Assembly: GCA_032622095.1 (NCBI GenBank)
Contig: CP136065.1
Span: 111,395,195-111,459,194, forward strand
Direction: 5' to 3'
Source: Siphonodentalium dalli
Taxonomy: Eukaryota > Mollusca > Scaphopoda > Gadilida > Siphonodentaliidae
DNA: 64,000 bases
Shown in pieces: positions 50,814 to 61,208 of the stretch. Under the pieces are notes generated by a model. It was not told where the DNA came from and ran no database searches. It worked only from the letters and a program-made list of their open reading frames with translations. The position numbers were made by a program, and so were the translations under genes. Each line of letters starts with the position of its first letter. The first letter of the stretch is position 1.

Positions 50814-51003
50814 TGTTTCAAGACTTTGTAGATGTAGATTCCGTAGGATTCCTTCCTTTTTCGGTGCCTCTTCTTGGTGCCGGTCGTTGACGCCTTCTGG
50901 GTCTTGGTGGCCTTTTTGGCTCCTTTGCTTCCTGCTTTGGGTGGCATCGTGAAACGAGATGAAAATTATTTTACTTGACGAAATGTCGAGAAAATATGGA
51001 TCG
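50814..51003 (-). pseudogene. H2B: Captured H2B 5' fragment
   Basis: Contains the H2B leader from ATGGATCG, the start codon (50945-50947) and codons 1-44 ([10 protein letters not shown].. to YIYKVLKQ), then switches to the A4 element. It is identical to H2B copy 2 over this length. It is best explained as a long target-site duplication: an element inserted at codon 44 on one strand and at the ATGGATCG site on the other. Alternatives are unequal crossing-over or assembly error. Confidence 0.85.
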
Positions 51004-51743
51004 CCGACCGAGTTTGGAGTTTGGGTTTGGGAAGGTCCCCCCGGGAAGATTTGAAAGGGCCGTAAGCCCTCTCCTACAACCCACGGTTGAGTGATATTGT
51101 GCCGCTGAAGAGCGTTTGTTGAGTTTGGTTGTGATTGTTTCCTAGTCATTTGATGCTGCTTGTGGAGTATGGGTTTCATGTCACCCTGGCAGGAAGCAAA
51201 GCCCCCCCCCCCATTCCAAAAGCGGACCGGCGAGAAGACTTACCTTGATTGAATACGAGTTCTGGTTAGTTTAACTTGGTTGATATCTTTTTATTTAGTG
51301 GTTTGTTGTAAACTAGTTTCCAAGTTGGTGCATGCTTGAACTCCGTTGCCTTAGTCTGTTATATTCAGGGCTTATACTACGGGCTCAACTCTAGGAAGGG
51401 TGTGCAATGCCGGCCGGTTGACTTAAGGTCGGTCGGGGCTCCCCAACTCTCGGTGGTGCAATGCCCGCCTTACACTCCTGTGTGAGTCTCAGAGCCCGTT
51501 GACCTGGTTGTGTTGTTGCACGGATGAGGACGCAGCTGAGGCCAGACTGTTGGTGATATGTCTCTGAGGATTGGGTACCGACTGTTGTTGCTGGTGTTGT
51601 GTCTTCGTGTGTGTACGGGCGTGGTTGAGAACATGTGTTTGGATTTGCACACGTGGTTGCAAGTCAGTTTGATGGAGATTGTATTGATAGCTTATACTGC
51701 GACCACACATGCAAACAACTAACAACGCATAAAGGCAGGCTCG
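51004..51743 (-). mobile_element. Family B retroelement, copy B3, 5' truncated
   Basis: 3' end and body as B1. Truncated at GCAGGCTCG (about 51743), where the native promoter CCGGCAGAAACC resumes. TCG is shared by element and target, as expected for 5' truncation with microhomology. Confidence 0.75.
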
Positions 51744-51992
51744 CCGGCAGAAACCGTTTTCTTTTATATCGCGAGTGCGCTCTAACGCGGATCAAACATA
51801 GCCCCCAGTTACTATTTTAAGCACACAAAGCTTCAGTTTTTAAACACGGACTTCGGCGAAAGCACATTATTGGCTCCTTTATGTAGGTCGATCCGCAAAG
51901 GAGTATAAATTTCCTACCCACCCCTCGGAGATTTAATTGTGGAGATTTAATTTTCCATTTGTCGAATTTCGTACACTAGAAAATACACAATT
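51744..51992. promoter_or_regulatory. Divergent H2B/H2A promoter
   Basis: TATAAAAG on the minus strand (51761-51768) for H2B and TATAAAT on the plus strand (51904-51910) for H2A, with an ATTGG (inverted CCAAT) at 51869-51873 and GC-rich words between. The expected H2B start, about 30 nt from its TATA, falls on or beside the ATGGATCG retroelement target. The H2A half is uninterrupted; the H2B half drives into element B3. Confidence 0.8.
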
Positions 51993-52367
51993 ATGTCTGG
52001 ACGTGGCAAAGGTGGCAAAGTAAAGGGAAAGGCAAAGTCCCGACCATCAAGGGCTGGACTCCAGTTCCCAGTCGGAAGAATTCACCGTCTGTTGAGAAAA
52101 GGCAACTATGCTGAGCGAGTCGGTGCCGGAGCTCCAGTCTACTTGGCTGCAGTTCTCGAATACCTCGCAGCTGAGGTTCTCGAGTTGGCAGGAAACGCCG
52201 CTCGTGACAACAAGAAGAGCAGAATCATCCCAAGACATCTGCAGCTTGCCATCAGAAACGACGAGGAATTGAACAAACTGTTGTCTGGTGTGACCATCGC
52301 CCAGGGTGGTGTTCTGCCAAACATCCAGGCTGTCCTCCTCCCCAAGAAATCTCAGAGCAGCAAGTAA
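51993..52367 (+). CDS. H2A: Histone H2A
   Basis: 124-residue canonical H2[21 protein letters not shown] tail, histone fold with [34 protein letters not shown] and the docking segment ending in [10 protein letters not shown]. No SQ(E/D) motif of H2A.X and no H2A.Z features. It has a TATA box 83 nt upstream of the ATG and a histone stem-loop 32 nt after the stop. It is the only histone gene in the window with a complete promoter, ORF and 3' end, and no retroelement targets it. Confidence 0.97.
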   Translation: MSGRGKGGKVKGKAKSRPSRAGLQFPVGRIHRLLRKGNYAERVGAGAPVYLAAVLEYLAAEVLELAGNAARDNKKSRIIPRHLQLAIRNDEELNKLLSGVTIAQGGVLPNIQAVLLPKKSQSSK

Positions 52368-52398
52368 ACAGTTTGCTACTCAAACACAACAACAAAAC

Positions 52399-52414
52399 GG
52401 CCCTTTTCAGGGCC
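52399..52414 (+). terminator. Histone mRNA 3' stem-loop (H2A)
   Basis: GGCCCTTTTCAGGGCC followed by ACCC, with purine-rich AAAAAGATAA downstream. Confidence 0.95.
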
Positions 52415-53457
52415 ACCCAAATTTTCCAAAAAGATAAACTATTACAAAATTGCTATATTAGATTAGATAACAATAAATATATATGTATAAGCGCAAGCAA
52501 ACAATTGCAAGTCAGGAAAATAAGGGGGAGGGACTGGGTGGGTGTGGTATGTGTAGAGAGAGAGCTTGACATGTATAACATTACGTGTGATTCAATGTGT
52601 TAGAGACATAGTATTTACTTGTTTTGGGTACGTGAAACTGATCAGTTAGTATCCAGGCGCGATGCCAACTGGAGGAATATAGCATTTTACTAAAATCTCA
52701 AGCAAATCGATCGTGCCACTCCATAGAAAACATCGTCTGAACTACGCTCAATTGTAAATATTTACTATTCGATTCGGGGCGCATCTGTTGGCGATAAACT
52801 AACCAAAACGATTTCCCCACCAAGAGTCACTGCATTTAATTAGTATATAAGAACGACGGTGTGTCTTGTCAATTTGGATAAATATTTGTAAAAATTACTA
52901 CTGTGAACAATATTATTTTCCATTTATTGTTGATCACCATATCGGAGTGTTTCACATCACTTTAATATTAAGAGAGTCCAAAACAGACTCTGGGTTTGCA
53001 GCCAGCCAAATTACATAATCGATTATTTATAACATTCGTCAACATTTATTTTTAATTACATTTATTTTTAATTACATTTATTTATAGTTACATTTATTTA
53101 TAATTACATTTATTTATAATTACATTTATTTATAATTACATACATTTATGATTACGTACATTTATAATTACATTTATTTATAATTACATACATTTATGAT
53201 TACGTACATTTATAATTACAAACATTTATAATTACAATTGAATAAAGTGTGACTTTTTTTTCTCTCCAAAACGAAGCATTACTTTTATTCAGTTTACAAC
53301 ATGTTACGTTTGTGTGCATCAGTGACACAAATTATGTTTTTGTTTTGTGTTGTTTTAACACTGCTGTATTTGATATTTCCTTCCTTCCTCTCTTTCCTTC
53401 CTTCCTTCCTTCCTTCCTTCCTTCCTTCCTTCCTTCCTTCCTATCTTTCTTTGTTTT

Positions 53458-53489
<32 letters not shown>

Positions 53490-53784
53490 TAGTTTTACTC
53501 CTTTTTGTATTGTTATTCCTTTAGCATATTACTATTTGTAATTTTATTTCATTAACTTACATCTTTTTCCCTCGATTTCTTTCTCTCTTTCATCTTTTCT
53601 TTTCATCTTCTATGAACAAAACAAATTCAATATTTCGCTTTTGGGGGAGGGGGTCAGGTCACCGACCGACACGTACCGGGTGCGCACATACCGACAATAA
53701 AAATTAAAGGCTAGATAGATACGGGGTGTTTCAAATTGAAGTGACCTATTTCTGTGTAATATGGAGGTGGGTGAGAGAAAAACA
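52415..53784. repeat. H2A-H4 spacer with minisatellite and pyrimidine runs
   Basis: No gene. A 16-bp minisatellite, ATTACATTTATTTATA and variants, spans about 53040-53236. (CCTT)n at about 53395-53440 and (CTTT)n at about 53455-53490 follow. Open frames through the pyrimidine runs are low-complexity artefacts. Confidence 0.8.
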
Positions 53785-53879
53785 AACCGACCTTGGGTAA
53801 ATACATATCAGCAGCACGACGTACGTCATTTATGTGGTCAACGGGACGTCACTCTGTGCACACAGGGCGTGTTGACGTT
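53785..53879. repeat. Second copy of CRE-rich block
   Basis: Matches 20193-20285 with a 2-bp CA insertion. It lies about 310 bp upstream of the H4 TATA box, so it could be an enhancer-like part of the spacer. Confidence 0.75.
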
Positions 53880-54256
53880 ATAACAATTTAACAGCACATT
53901 TATTTAAGACACAAAATGCTGCCAACTGCCTTGTTCCAATGCTGAGTGACCGTCGCCGAAGGCACGAGCCATTAACAACTTTATGTGTAAAGTATTAATC
54001 GAAGGAAGAAATAAATACAAAGAACCCATATTTACATACCTTGCATGTTACCAACTTCAACTTTCCCGCTTTTATTTGTCACACTCCGGTGGTTCATATC
54101 GTGCACGTCAGAGAGCTGCAAAGAGAAACCAGGTCAGTTATTAAAATTCAGCCAAAACAGGCGTCTTGAAATAGGCCCGCGCGCACAGTATAAATAAAGG
54201 ACGATTAATCGCCTTGTCATTTCAGCTCGCTGATTCATACATACAATATAAAAAAA
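53880..54256 (+). promoter_or_regulatory. H4 promoter and leader (driving LINE copy 4)
   Basis: TATAAATA at 54189-54196, a likely histone initiator TCATTT at about 54217, and a 40-nt leader CAGCTCGCTGATTCATAC.. ending in an A run before ATG 54257. The ATGTCAGG that follows is the H4 start, but the next base begins the LINE. This promoter therefore transcribes the retrotransposon, not H4. Confidence 0.75.
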
Positions 54257-54289
54257 ATGTCAGGCCGGCAGATACTCACAACAGACTGA
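54257..54289 (+). CDS. Ten-codon upstream frame made from H4 start plus LINE
   Basis: ATGTCAGG of H4 joined to the LINE 5' end gives MSGRQILTTD and a stop. The first four residues equal H4. It would be the first AUG on a transcript from the H4 promoter, 87 nt before ORF1. It probably acts only as an upstream ORF. Confidence 0.4.
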   Translation: MSGRQILTTD

Positions 54290-54375
54290 CGCTGCGACGG
54301 CTTGGCCGTGTGTTTAACCCGCTTCCAGGGTGTTTCCCGCTTCTATTTGTATTTTTTCTTCTCACATGTTTCAAG

Positions 54376-55506
54376 ATGGCTGAGCTGGATCCGCGGCTCA
54401 ACACTTCCAAAGATTCCATCATTCAAGGTATGTGCGACACACCACCTGCACCACCTGCTCCACCCGTCACCGACGCACCTTCTGCACCACCGGAACCACC
54501 ACCTCCGCCTCCCGTTCAGAAGGTTTATATCTCTACAGATGGGTATGAAGTCGCGTCCACTGACCCTTTGGATCCGTACAAGGGTACTACCAACATTTTT
54601 CTTCGTGGTCCCCGTCCGGGACGCGTAAATGCCACATTGTTGGCAGAAAAGATTACTGAACGGATGCCCCAAGTCGGCATTACGGCGATCCATCGAGGTC
54701 AAGATAGTCGTGAATGGACAATTGTGTTTTCTACTGATGGTTTCGTCCAAGATTTCAGGCACCTCACACCTCCATTTTCTCCCATGGCAGGGATCACTAC
54801 TGTCGCAGAACTTTCCCGGTACGAGCCTCGGGCGCACACCGTAAAAATTAATTGGCTCCCGTTTAGCGTCCCGCATTCGGTAGTCATCGCGCACCTCACA
54901 GAATACGGGACGGTGCTGGAAATAGAGTACGAATCCTTCCGAGCCGTCGGCCAAGAAATCGCCAACGGCCGTCGGCGGCTTCGCATGAAATTTATTAAAC
55001 CCGATATAACCGACTTTCCCGACTTCGGCATGCTGGCTGGATATAAAGTATTCTACACTGTCGCGGGGAGATCGCCCTTATGCTTGAAATGTGGGCAGCG
55101 TGGCCATGTGCGCATGACTTGCCCAGACAACAACTTTTCCCCGTCGGGAGTGTTATCTCGGCCGACGGATTACGCGGTGGCAGTCCGCCGCCATAGAGGC
55201 CGGCCAGAATCACCCTCAGTGCAGCCCCCGGATGATGGTCACGTGACCCTGTCAACGTTCGAGGCACCATTAGCACCAGGGCAGGACTATATGCCTCCTC
55301 CCTCTTTCCAGGAGGGGGAGCTCCACAATGATTTCCAGTTGTCCGAGTCCGGGTCAGACGATTTGGATGTGGAAAAAGTTTCGGAATCGGACAGTCCACT
55401 GTCCCCTGCCATTCACCGTATGGAAGTGATGGACACTCGCGCGGTTGGGGGGGCAGTAAGCGACAGCATGAGGGTGACGAGGAACGTCACCCTCCTGCCA
55501 AGTTGA
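54376..55506 (+). CDS. LINE ORF1, copy 4, internal deletion
   Basis: 376 residues. An in-frame loss of 20 residues after LDPYKGT (the YGENTSLLSDDVKQ.. segment) lies just before the RNA-binding region. The deletion ends in short repeats (GGTACT/GAACT), suggesting slippage. The G run has 7 G, so it ends AVSDSMRVTRNVTLLPS as in copy 3 and does not reach TAATG. The zinc knuckle is intact. Confidence 0.8.
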   Translation: MAELDPRLNTSKDSIIQGMCDTPPAPPAPPVTDAPSAPPEPPPPPPVQKVYISTDGYEVASTDPLDPYKGTTNIFLRGPRPGRVNATLLAEKITERMPQVGITAIHRGQDSREWTIVFSTDGFVQDFRHLTPPFSPMAGITTVAELSRYEPRAHTVKINWLPFSVPHSVVIAHLTEYGTVLEIEYESFRAVGQEIANGRRRLRMKFIKPDITDFPDFGMLAGYKVFYTVAGRSPLCLKCGQRGHVRMTCPDNNFSPSGVLSRPTDYAVAVRRHRGRPESPSVQPPDDGHVTLSTFEAPLAPGQDYMPPPSFQEGELHNDFQLSESGSDDLDVEKVSESDSPLSPAIHRMEVMDTRAVGGAVSDSMRVTRNVTLLPS

Positions 55507-55534
55507 ATGTGCGGGAAGGCCCAGCACCTGATTA

Positions 55535-55792
55535 ATGTGTTTTAATATGATTGTGTATATTTATTCTCTTCGACCCTCGCTAACGTCCCTGATTTTCCCT
55601 TTTGCCTTCTGTATATATTGTGTTGGCATTTCCTTCACGACCTTTCGCTTTTCCTCTGATTTTTGCACCTGCCCACCGACTCAACTTTACGCCAGATCCA
55701 TTGGGGACTGGCTGTTCTTTGTGTCTTTCTGTATCTATTTATGTGTCCCTTGTCTCGTTTCGTACCTCACCTTTTCGACTTTCCATGGATAA
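55535..55792 (+). CDS. Small hydrophobic frame (copy 4)
   Basis: Same 85-codon frame with FCIYCVGISFTTF for FWIYCVAFFFTTF. These are the only protein differences from copy 2 and remain hydrophobic. Confidence 0.35.
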   Translation: MCFNMIVYIYSLRPSLTSLIFPFAFCIYCVGISFTTFRFSSDFCTCPPTQLYARSIGDWLFFVSFCIYLCVPCLVSYLTFSTFHG

Positions 55793-58700
55793 ACTTCACA
55801 TAGCCTCTTTAAATGTGTGCGGTCTTCGCAATACTAAGACTATTCTGGCCCTTAAGTATCTCTTCCTTTTTGATAGGGTCGACGTGCTTTTCCTTCAGGA
55901 AACGCACGTCGACGATTATCAACTTGGACAGGACCTACAATATAAATTAGATTGCAAAGGTTTTTGGTCCTATGGTACTAACCGCTCATGCGGCACGGTG
56001 ATTTTTATTCGAAATTCCTTAAAACACACCGTGATTAAATCTTTTTCGGATATGGAAGGCCGCTGCGCGGGCGTCGATGTCGACGTCTCCGGGGTGGCTT
56101 TCCGTTTCCTTTCCTTTTATGGTCCTCAAGCACAAGATCAAAATCGAGACCTTATTTTTCAAACTTTACTCCCCCATTTAGTCACCAGCCGTTCAGTCAT
56201 TTTAGGTGGGGATTTTAATTTCATTGTTCACCCTAAATATGACAAAATTGGTGGCCGGACCTTGGTTCCCGCCTATGCTAAAGAATGGCACAAAAAATTT
56301 ATGGATTTTGGCCTCGTTGATTTTTATAGGCATGGCAACCCTACCACTGTCCACACTACTCGTCATAGCGCTACTGTCCATACGCGCCTGGACAGGTTCT
56401 ATATCTCCCGATCTCTGCTGACCGACCCCCCCAACTATTCTTCCCAAACTTTCCCCCACTCTGATCACGATGTCATTAGTATTTTTTTCACAACGATCCC
56501 CCGATCCGCTATTGGCCCCGGATATTGGAAAGCCAACATTTCCCTTTTTCTTGATCCCGATTTCAAGTCTGATTTCTGTACCTTTTGGTATGATCGCACC
56601 GCTTCTGTGTCTGGCATTCATGTCACACCGGAGTGGTGGGATCAGATCAAGGCGGATATTAGAGCCTTTATTCAGAATTATGCCAATATTAAGGCATCAA
56701 ATACTAGAGCTTCCCTTCGAAAATTGGAACGAGAATATAAACTTTTACTTCAGGCTGAGCACTTACATCCTGGCAGATATGCCGACCAGCTCGCCCCTCT
56801 TCGTGATAGCATCCAATCCTTTCATGCTCGGAACGCTGAGGGTGCTTATATCCGTTCGCGCTCAAATGTTTTAAATTCCCATGACGGTTCTGCCCAATTT
56901 TTCCATTCCCTAGAACGCTCACGCAGTGCCAAAAAAAGTATTACTTCCGTCACCACTGCTGGTACGACCTATACTTCGACTTCCGATATTCTCACTCAAT
57001 TTACGGCCTTTTGGTCTCAGCTCTTCACCAAAGAGGGCACCGATTCTCAAGCAGCTGATTCTTTTCTAACTGACCTACATAACTTGTCTGTCCCAGACGC
57101 GGACCTCTGTGAAGCCACTCTTCGTGTTGAAGAATTACACACTGCGCTATTTGACATGTCTTCCGGCAAATCCCCAGGCTCGGATGGCCTCCCTGCAGAA
57201 TTTTACAAGACTTTTGCCCCACAAATTTTGCCTCGATTATTACAGCTTTACAACAACTGCTTTCACGATAAACTTCCTTTTTCACAGCGGACGTCGCTTA
57301 TTACTATGCTCCCGAAAGACCCAGCTCATCCTGAAATTGTGTCTAATTATAGGCCCATCAGCCTTCTTAATGTAGATTACAAAATTTTGTCTAAATCCCT
57401 TTGTAACCGACTTAAATTGGTCATTTCTTCTATAGTCCAAGAAGATCAAACGTGTGGAGGTCCGGGACGCACTATCATGGATAATTTACATTTACTTCGG
57501 AATATTCAAGACTATTGTAAACAGAAAAATCTCCCATGCGCTTTCGTTAGCCTCGATCAACAGAAGGCATTCGATCGAGTTGATCATGATTATTTATTCC
57601 GCACCCTTTCCTCCTTTGGCTTTGGGCCCAACTTTATCTCTTGGGTCCGTCTTTTATATACTGACATTTATTCTAGTCTTTATATCAACCAACACACTTC
57701 CGACCCCTTTCCAGTAACTCGGTCAGTCCGCCAGGGATGCAGTCTTTCCCCGCTTTTATATATCTTGTGCTTAGAACCCCTGCTACATCACTTTCGCAAT
57801 AACCCCTCGATCACCGGGCTAGCTGTGCCCGGTGCTCCGACCCCCTTTAAAACTACAGCGTATGCTGATGACGTGACCTTAATACTTACTACCGATGCCT
57901 CCATCGGAGCCGCATTACAAACGATCGATCGTTATGGCTCAGCGTCCGGTGCTCGGCTCAACTTAACTAAATCGGTTGGGTTATTTATCGGTCGCTGGAG
58001 TCATCGTACGGACACTCCGTGCGGTCTCCAGTGGTCCGCTTCCCACAAAATTTTAGGCCTGCTTTTTGGTTCGGCAGTAACTACCGATGACCATTTCCAC
58101 AACTTATTTCAGAAATTTTCTAAAACTTTACAATTTGGTCGCACCGTCAATTTAGCTCAATTCACCAAAGCCTCGTATCTCAATGTCTATTGCTTTAGCA
58201 AACTATGGTATTACGCGTCTATTGTTCCTTTGTCCGTCCATTATATTCGGCTTTTTCAGAGAGCAGCTTTTCGTTTTTTTTGGACTACTTTAATTGAGCC
58301 CCTCCCGCGGTCTTTGCTTTATGCACCGAAAAGTGCAGGAGGTGCCGATATTGTCAATTTACGAATTAAATGCAATACCCTCCTCCTTCGTCACATCCAA
58401 CGGTTGCTGACCAACCCCACCGCTCGATGGTCCGTTTTTGCTATATATTGGATTGGGCTCTCTCTCCGGGAATACGTCCCCGCTTTCGCTGCTTCTAGTA
58501 TCGCGCATTGCGATCCGGCGTATATTCCCCCCTTTTACCTGTCTTGCTTGCGTGCTTTAGCAGCATTTCGTGACCTTCCCGATTTTCCCCAACTACTCAC
58601 CATCGATTCAAAACAAATTTATCGCCATTTACTGACGCCCATTATTACTGCCTCGCCCCTTACCATTCGTTTTCCTAAACTACCTTTTACTTTGCTCTGG

Positions 58701-59279
58701 ATGAACCTCCATAACGAACATGTAGATCCGGCTCTTCGTGGGCTCCTTTATCGGGTTATCCATGGCGTTTTATTCACGAGACTTCGCATTAAGCGCTTCA
58801 CTGCAGAATTCCCTTATGTTAAGTGTACTTTATGTAATAAATTTCCAGAGGACCTACAACATCTCTTCGTCGATTGCGAAGTGGTTCAACCCTTATGGGA
58901 TTTCATATTCACATGGATCAATAATCTTATACCCGGTAATAAATTCCGACCACATTTAGGTCATATCCGATTCCTTATAGTCCGCGCTCGAAATTCTTCA
59001 CATCGCGCTCTGGCTCTCATCTTAATTACCGAGGCCATTGCAGCAATTTGGTATACCAGGAATCCTATACATTGTGCTCAGCGCCGGCTTCAGTATCATG
59101 TAACTACCCGGATAGTCCACCCGCCACATATCCTCATTTTGGCCTTTTTATCACGACTTCGATCCCGCGTTTTAATAGATCATCATCGGCTGTCCAGTAA
59201 TAGTTTCGCCGAATTATGGCTCCTTTCCCCAGACATATGTACTCTTGATGACGATGATTTCGTAACCTTCTCATTTTAA
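55785..59279 (+). CDS. LINE ORF2, copy 4
   Basis: 1164 residues, intact. Has a four-residue insertion (DPDFKSDFCTFWYD) between endonuclease and RT, also present in copy 1, so this is likely the ancestral state. Changes include GGPGRT for GVPGRT in the RT and KEGTD for KEDTD. The catalytic motifs QETH, GGDFN, SDHD and YADD are present. If the Gly for Val in the RT fingers is tolerated, the protein could be functional. Confidence 0.95.
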   Translation: MDKLHIASLNVCGLRNTKTILALKYLFLFDRVDVLFLQETHVDDYQLGQDLQYKLDCKGFWSYGTNRSCGTVIFIRNSLKHTVIKSFSDMEGRCAGVDVDVSGVAFRFLSFYGPQAQDQNRDLIFQTLLPHLVTSRSVILGGDFNFIVHPKYDKIGGRTLVPAYAKEWHKKFMDFGLVDFYRHGNPTTVHTTRHSATVHTRLDRFYISRSLLTDPPNYSSQTFPHSDHDVISIFFTTIPRSAIGPGYWKANISLFLDPDFKSDFCTFWYDRTASVSGIHVTPEWWDQIKADIRAFIQNYANIKASNTRASLRKLEREYKLLLQAEHLHPGRYADQLAPLRDSIQSFHARNAEGAYIRSRSNVLNSHDGSAQFFHSLERSRSAKKSITSVTTAGTTYTSTSDILTQFTAFWSQLFTKEGTDSQAADSFLTDLHNLSVPDADLCEATLRVEELHTALFDMSSGKSPGSDGLPAEFYKTFAPQILPRLLQLYNNCFHDKLPFSQRTSLITMLPKDPAHPEIVSNYRPISLLNVDYKILSKSLCNRLKLVISSIVQEDQTCGGPGRTIMDNLHLLRNIQDYCKQKNLPCAFVSLDQQKAFDRVDHDYLFRTLSSFGFGPNFISWVRLLYTDIYSSLYINQHTSDPFPVTRSVRQGCSLSPLLYILCLEPLLHHFRNNPSITGLAVPGAPTPFKTTAYADDVTLILTTDASIGAALQTIDRYGSASGARLNLTKSVGLFIGRWSHRTDTPCGLQWSASHKILGLLFGSAVTTDDHFHNLFQKFSKTLQFGRTVNLAQFTKASYLNVYCFSKLWYYASIVPLSVHYIRLFQRAAFRFFWTTLIEPLPRSLLYAPKSAGGADIVNLRIKCNTLLLRHIQRLLTNPTARWSVFAIYWIGLSLREYVPAFAASSIAHCDPAYIPPFYLSCLRALAAFRDLPDFPQLLTIDSKQIYRHLLTPIITASPLTIRFPKLPFTLLWMNLHNEHVDPALRGLLYRVIHGVLFTRLRIKRFTAEFPYVKCTLCNKFPEDLQHLFVDCEVVQPLWDFIFTWINNLIPGNKFRPHLGHIRFLIVRARNSSHRALALILITEAIAAIWYTRNPIHCAQRRLQYHVTTRIVHPPHILILAFLSRLRSRVLIDHHRLSSNSFAELWLLSPDICTLDDDDFVTFSF

Positions 59280-59499
59280 CTCCACTCTTCTCTTTACCCC
59301 TGTTTATATGTCTGTATGCTTAATTTCTTCATTTCAGGTACTTGCTGTGTCCTGGTACACATATACCTTAATTTGTTTTCTTTAGTTTCTCGTTTCAGGC
59401 AGTTTCTGTGCGCTTAGTCCACATATGTCTTTTTATATATTATTTTGTCTTGTCGCCTTTGCTTATCTTTTCAATAAAAAATTATCCACAAAATCACAA

Positions 59500-59544
<45 letters not shown>

Positions 59545-59760
59545 GAAAAAATATTCCAAAATTTCTAATGAGGAAAAGATGGACCGTCTTTTGGCTTTTA
59601 TCGGTCCCACGGACAGTGATGAGTCGTCCTTCTGTCGCCCGTTACACCCGTAACATGTCGTTCCACTTATGGCGATTATTCTAAGGACCCTCCTGGTCTT
59701 GTGATTCCCGTTCGGCCCGATGACCAGGACTGAGTCCGCCCTCTAAAAATAAAAAAATAA

Positions 59761-60093
<333 letters not shown>

Positions 60094-60128
60094 ACACCCG
60101 AAAGATCGAAGCACAGCTTCAAACAAAC

Positions 60129-60144
60129 GGCCCTTTTCAGGGCC
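60129..60144 (+). terminator. Histone mRNA 3' stem-loop (H4 copy 3)
   Basis: GGCCCTTTTCAGGGCC with ACCA, downstream AAAGAGA. Confidence 0.95.
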
Positions 60145-60736
60145 ACCAAATTATTTTAAAGAGATACTTTAAAAATTGCTGTACAGCAAAAATAACACGC
60201 CATGTTAATACAATTTTAGTATATACATGAAAGGCACATAAAGGAGTGAGTGAGTGAGCGAGCGAGTGAAGGATGGAAACGTGCTCATAAAAGTTTACTA
60301 AATACAATTTTTTTTTCGAACACTGCACTATGTTAGTTTAGTTCTATATATATAGACAAACTGCATAGTAACTGAAATGTGTATGGACGTGTGACCTAAC
60401 TTTTAATCACTTGTTACATCTTCATCAGGGAATTGGGCTATATTCCACAATTAATCATTCAATATTCAAACAAGCTCATTCCCGTTATTATTATTTTTTA
60501 CACACATTTCTGACAGCTACTTTGTTGCCATGCCCCCCACATATACGGGGCATGTTCTTATATACTTGATCCCAATAAATGCTATGTGCACTTTAGTTGG
60601 GATATTTGCTTATATTTTTATTCAGTTCAGTTCCCTTCCTTTTCATGGTTATTCGTGAATTCCTCATTGTCCCTAACCCACAGTGATTCGAATAGTTTAG
60701 CAATTCTAATAGTTTATCTTTTTGGAAAATTTGGGT
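60145..60736. other. H4-H2B convergent spacer, copy 3
   Basis: Non-coding; equals the copy 2 spacer except for a shorter (GAGT/GAGC) run at about 60244-60266. Confidence 0.8.
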
Positions 60737-60752
60737 GGCCCTGAAAAGGGCC
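60737..60752 (-). terminator. Histone mRNA 3' stem-loop (H2B copy 3)
   Basis: Minus strand GGCCCTTTTCAGGGCC followed by ACCC. Confidence 0.95.
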
Positions 60753-60781
60753 GTTTGTGTGTAAAGCTGTAAGTGAACAGT

Positions 60782-61153
60782 TTACTTGCTGCTGGTGTAC
60801 TTCGTGACGGCCTTGGTGCCCTCAGAGACGGCGTGCTTGGCCAATTCACCTGGGAGAAGAAGTCTGACGGCGGTCTGGACCTCTCTGGAGGTGATGGTGG
60901 ATCGTTTGTTGTAGTGGGCCAATCGGGAGGCCTCAGCTGCGATCCTCTCGAAAATGTCGTTGACAAAGCTGTTCATGATGGACATGGCTTTGCTGCTGAC
61001 ACCGGTGTCTGGGTGTACCTGTTTCAAGACTTTGTAGATGTAGATTCCGTAGGATTCCTTCCTTTTTCGGTGCCTCTTCTTGGTGCCGGTCGTTGACGCC
61101 TTCTGGGTCTTGGTGGCCTTTTTGGCTCCTTTGCTTCCTGCTTTGGGTGGCAT
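60782..61153 (-). CDS. H2B: Histone H2B, copy 3
   Basis: Protein identical to copies 1 and 2, and DNA essentially identical to copy 2. The leader ends at ATGGATC (61202-61208), where family A copy A5 begins. The native TATA box is at 63824-63831, about 2.6 kb upstream and beyond A5, B4 and a duplicated H2B 5' end. Confidence 0.97.
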   Translation of the reverse strand: MPPKAGSKGAKKATKTQKASTTGTKKRHRKRKESYGIYIYKVLKQVHPDTGVSSKAMSIMNSFVNDIFERIAAEASRLAHYNKRSTITSREVQTAVRLLLPGELAKHAVSEGTKAVTKYTSSK

Positions 61154-61208
61154 CGTGAAACGAGATGAAAATTATTTTACTTGACGAAATGTCGAGAAAA
61201 TATGGATC

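Noticed and set aside
50691-51179. Long minus-strand frame spanning element B3 and the H2B fragment
   Set aside because: It crosses element junctions and reads the H2B part in the wrong frame.
53249-53524. Open frames with PSFLPSFLPSF-type repeats
   Set aside because: Produced by the CCTT/CTTT microsatellite; low complexity and overlapping in two frames.
54257-54400. HDV-like self-cleaving ribozyme at the LINE 5' end (starts GGCCGGCAG)
   Set aside because: I could not find the pairing partner for the first stem or the nested pseudoknot by eye. The resemblance is limited to the first few bases. A ribozyme descriptor search would decide.
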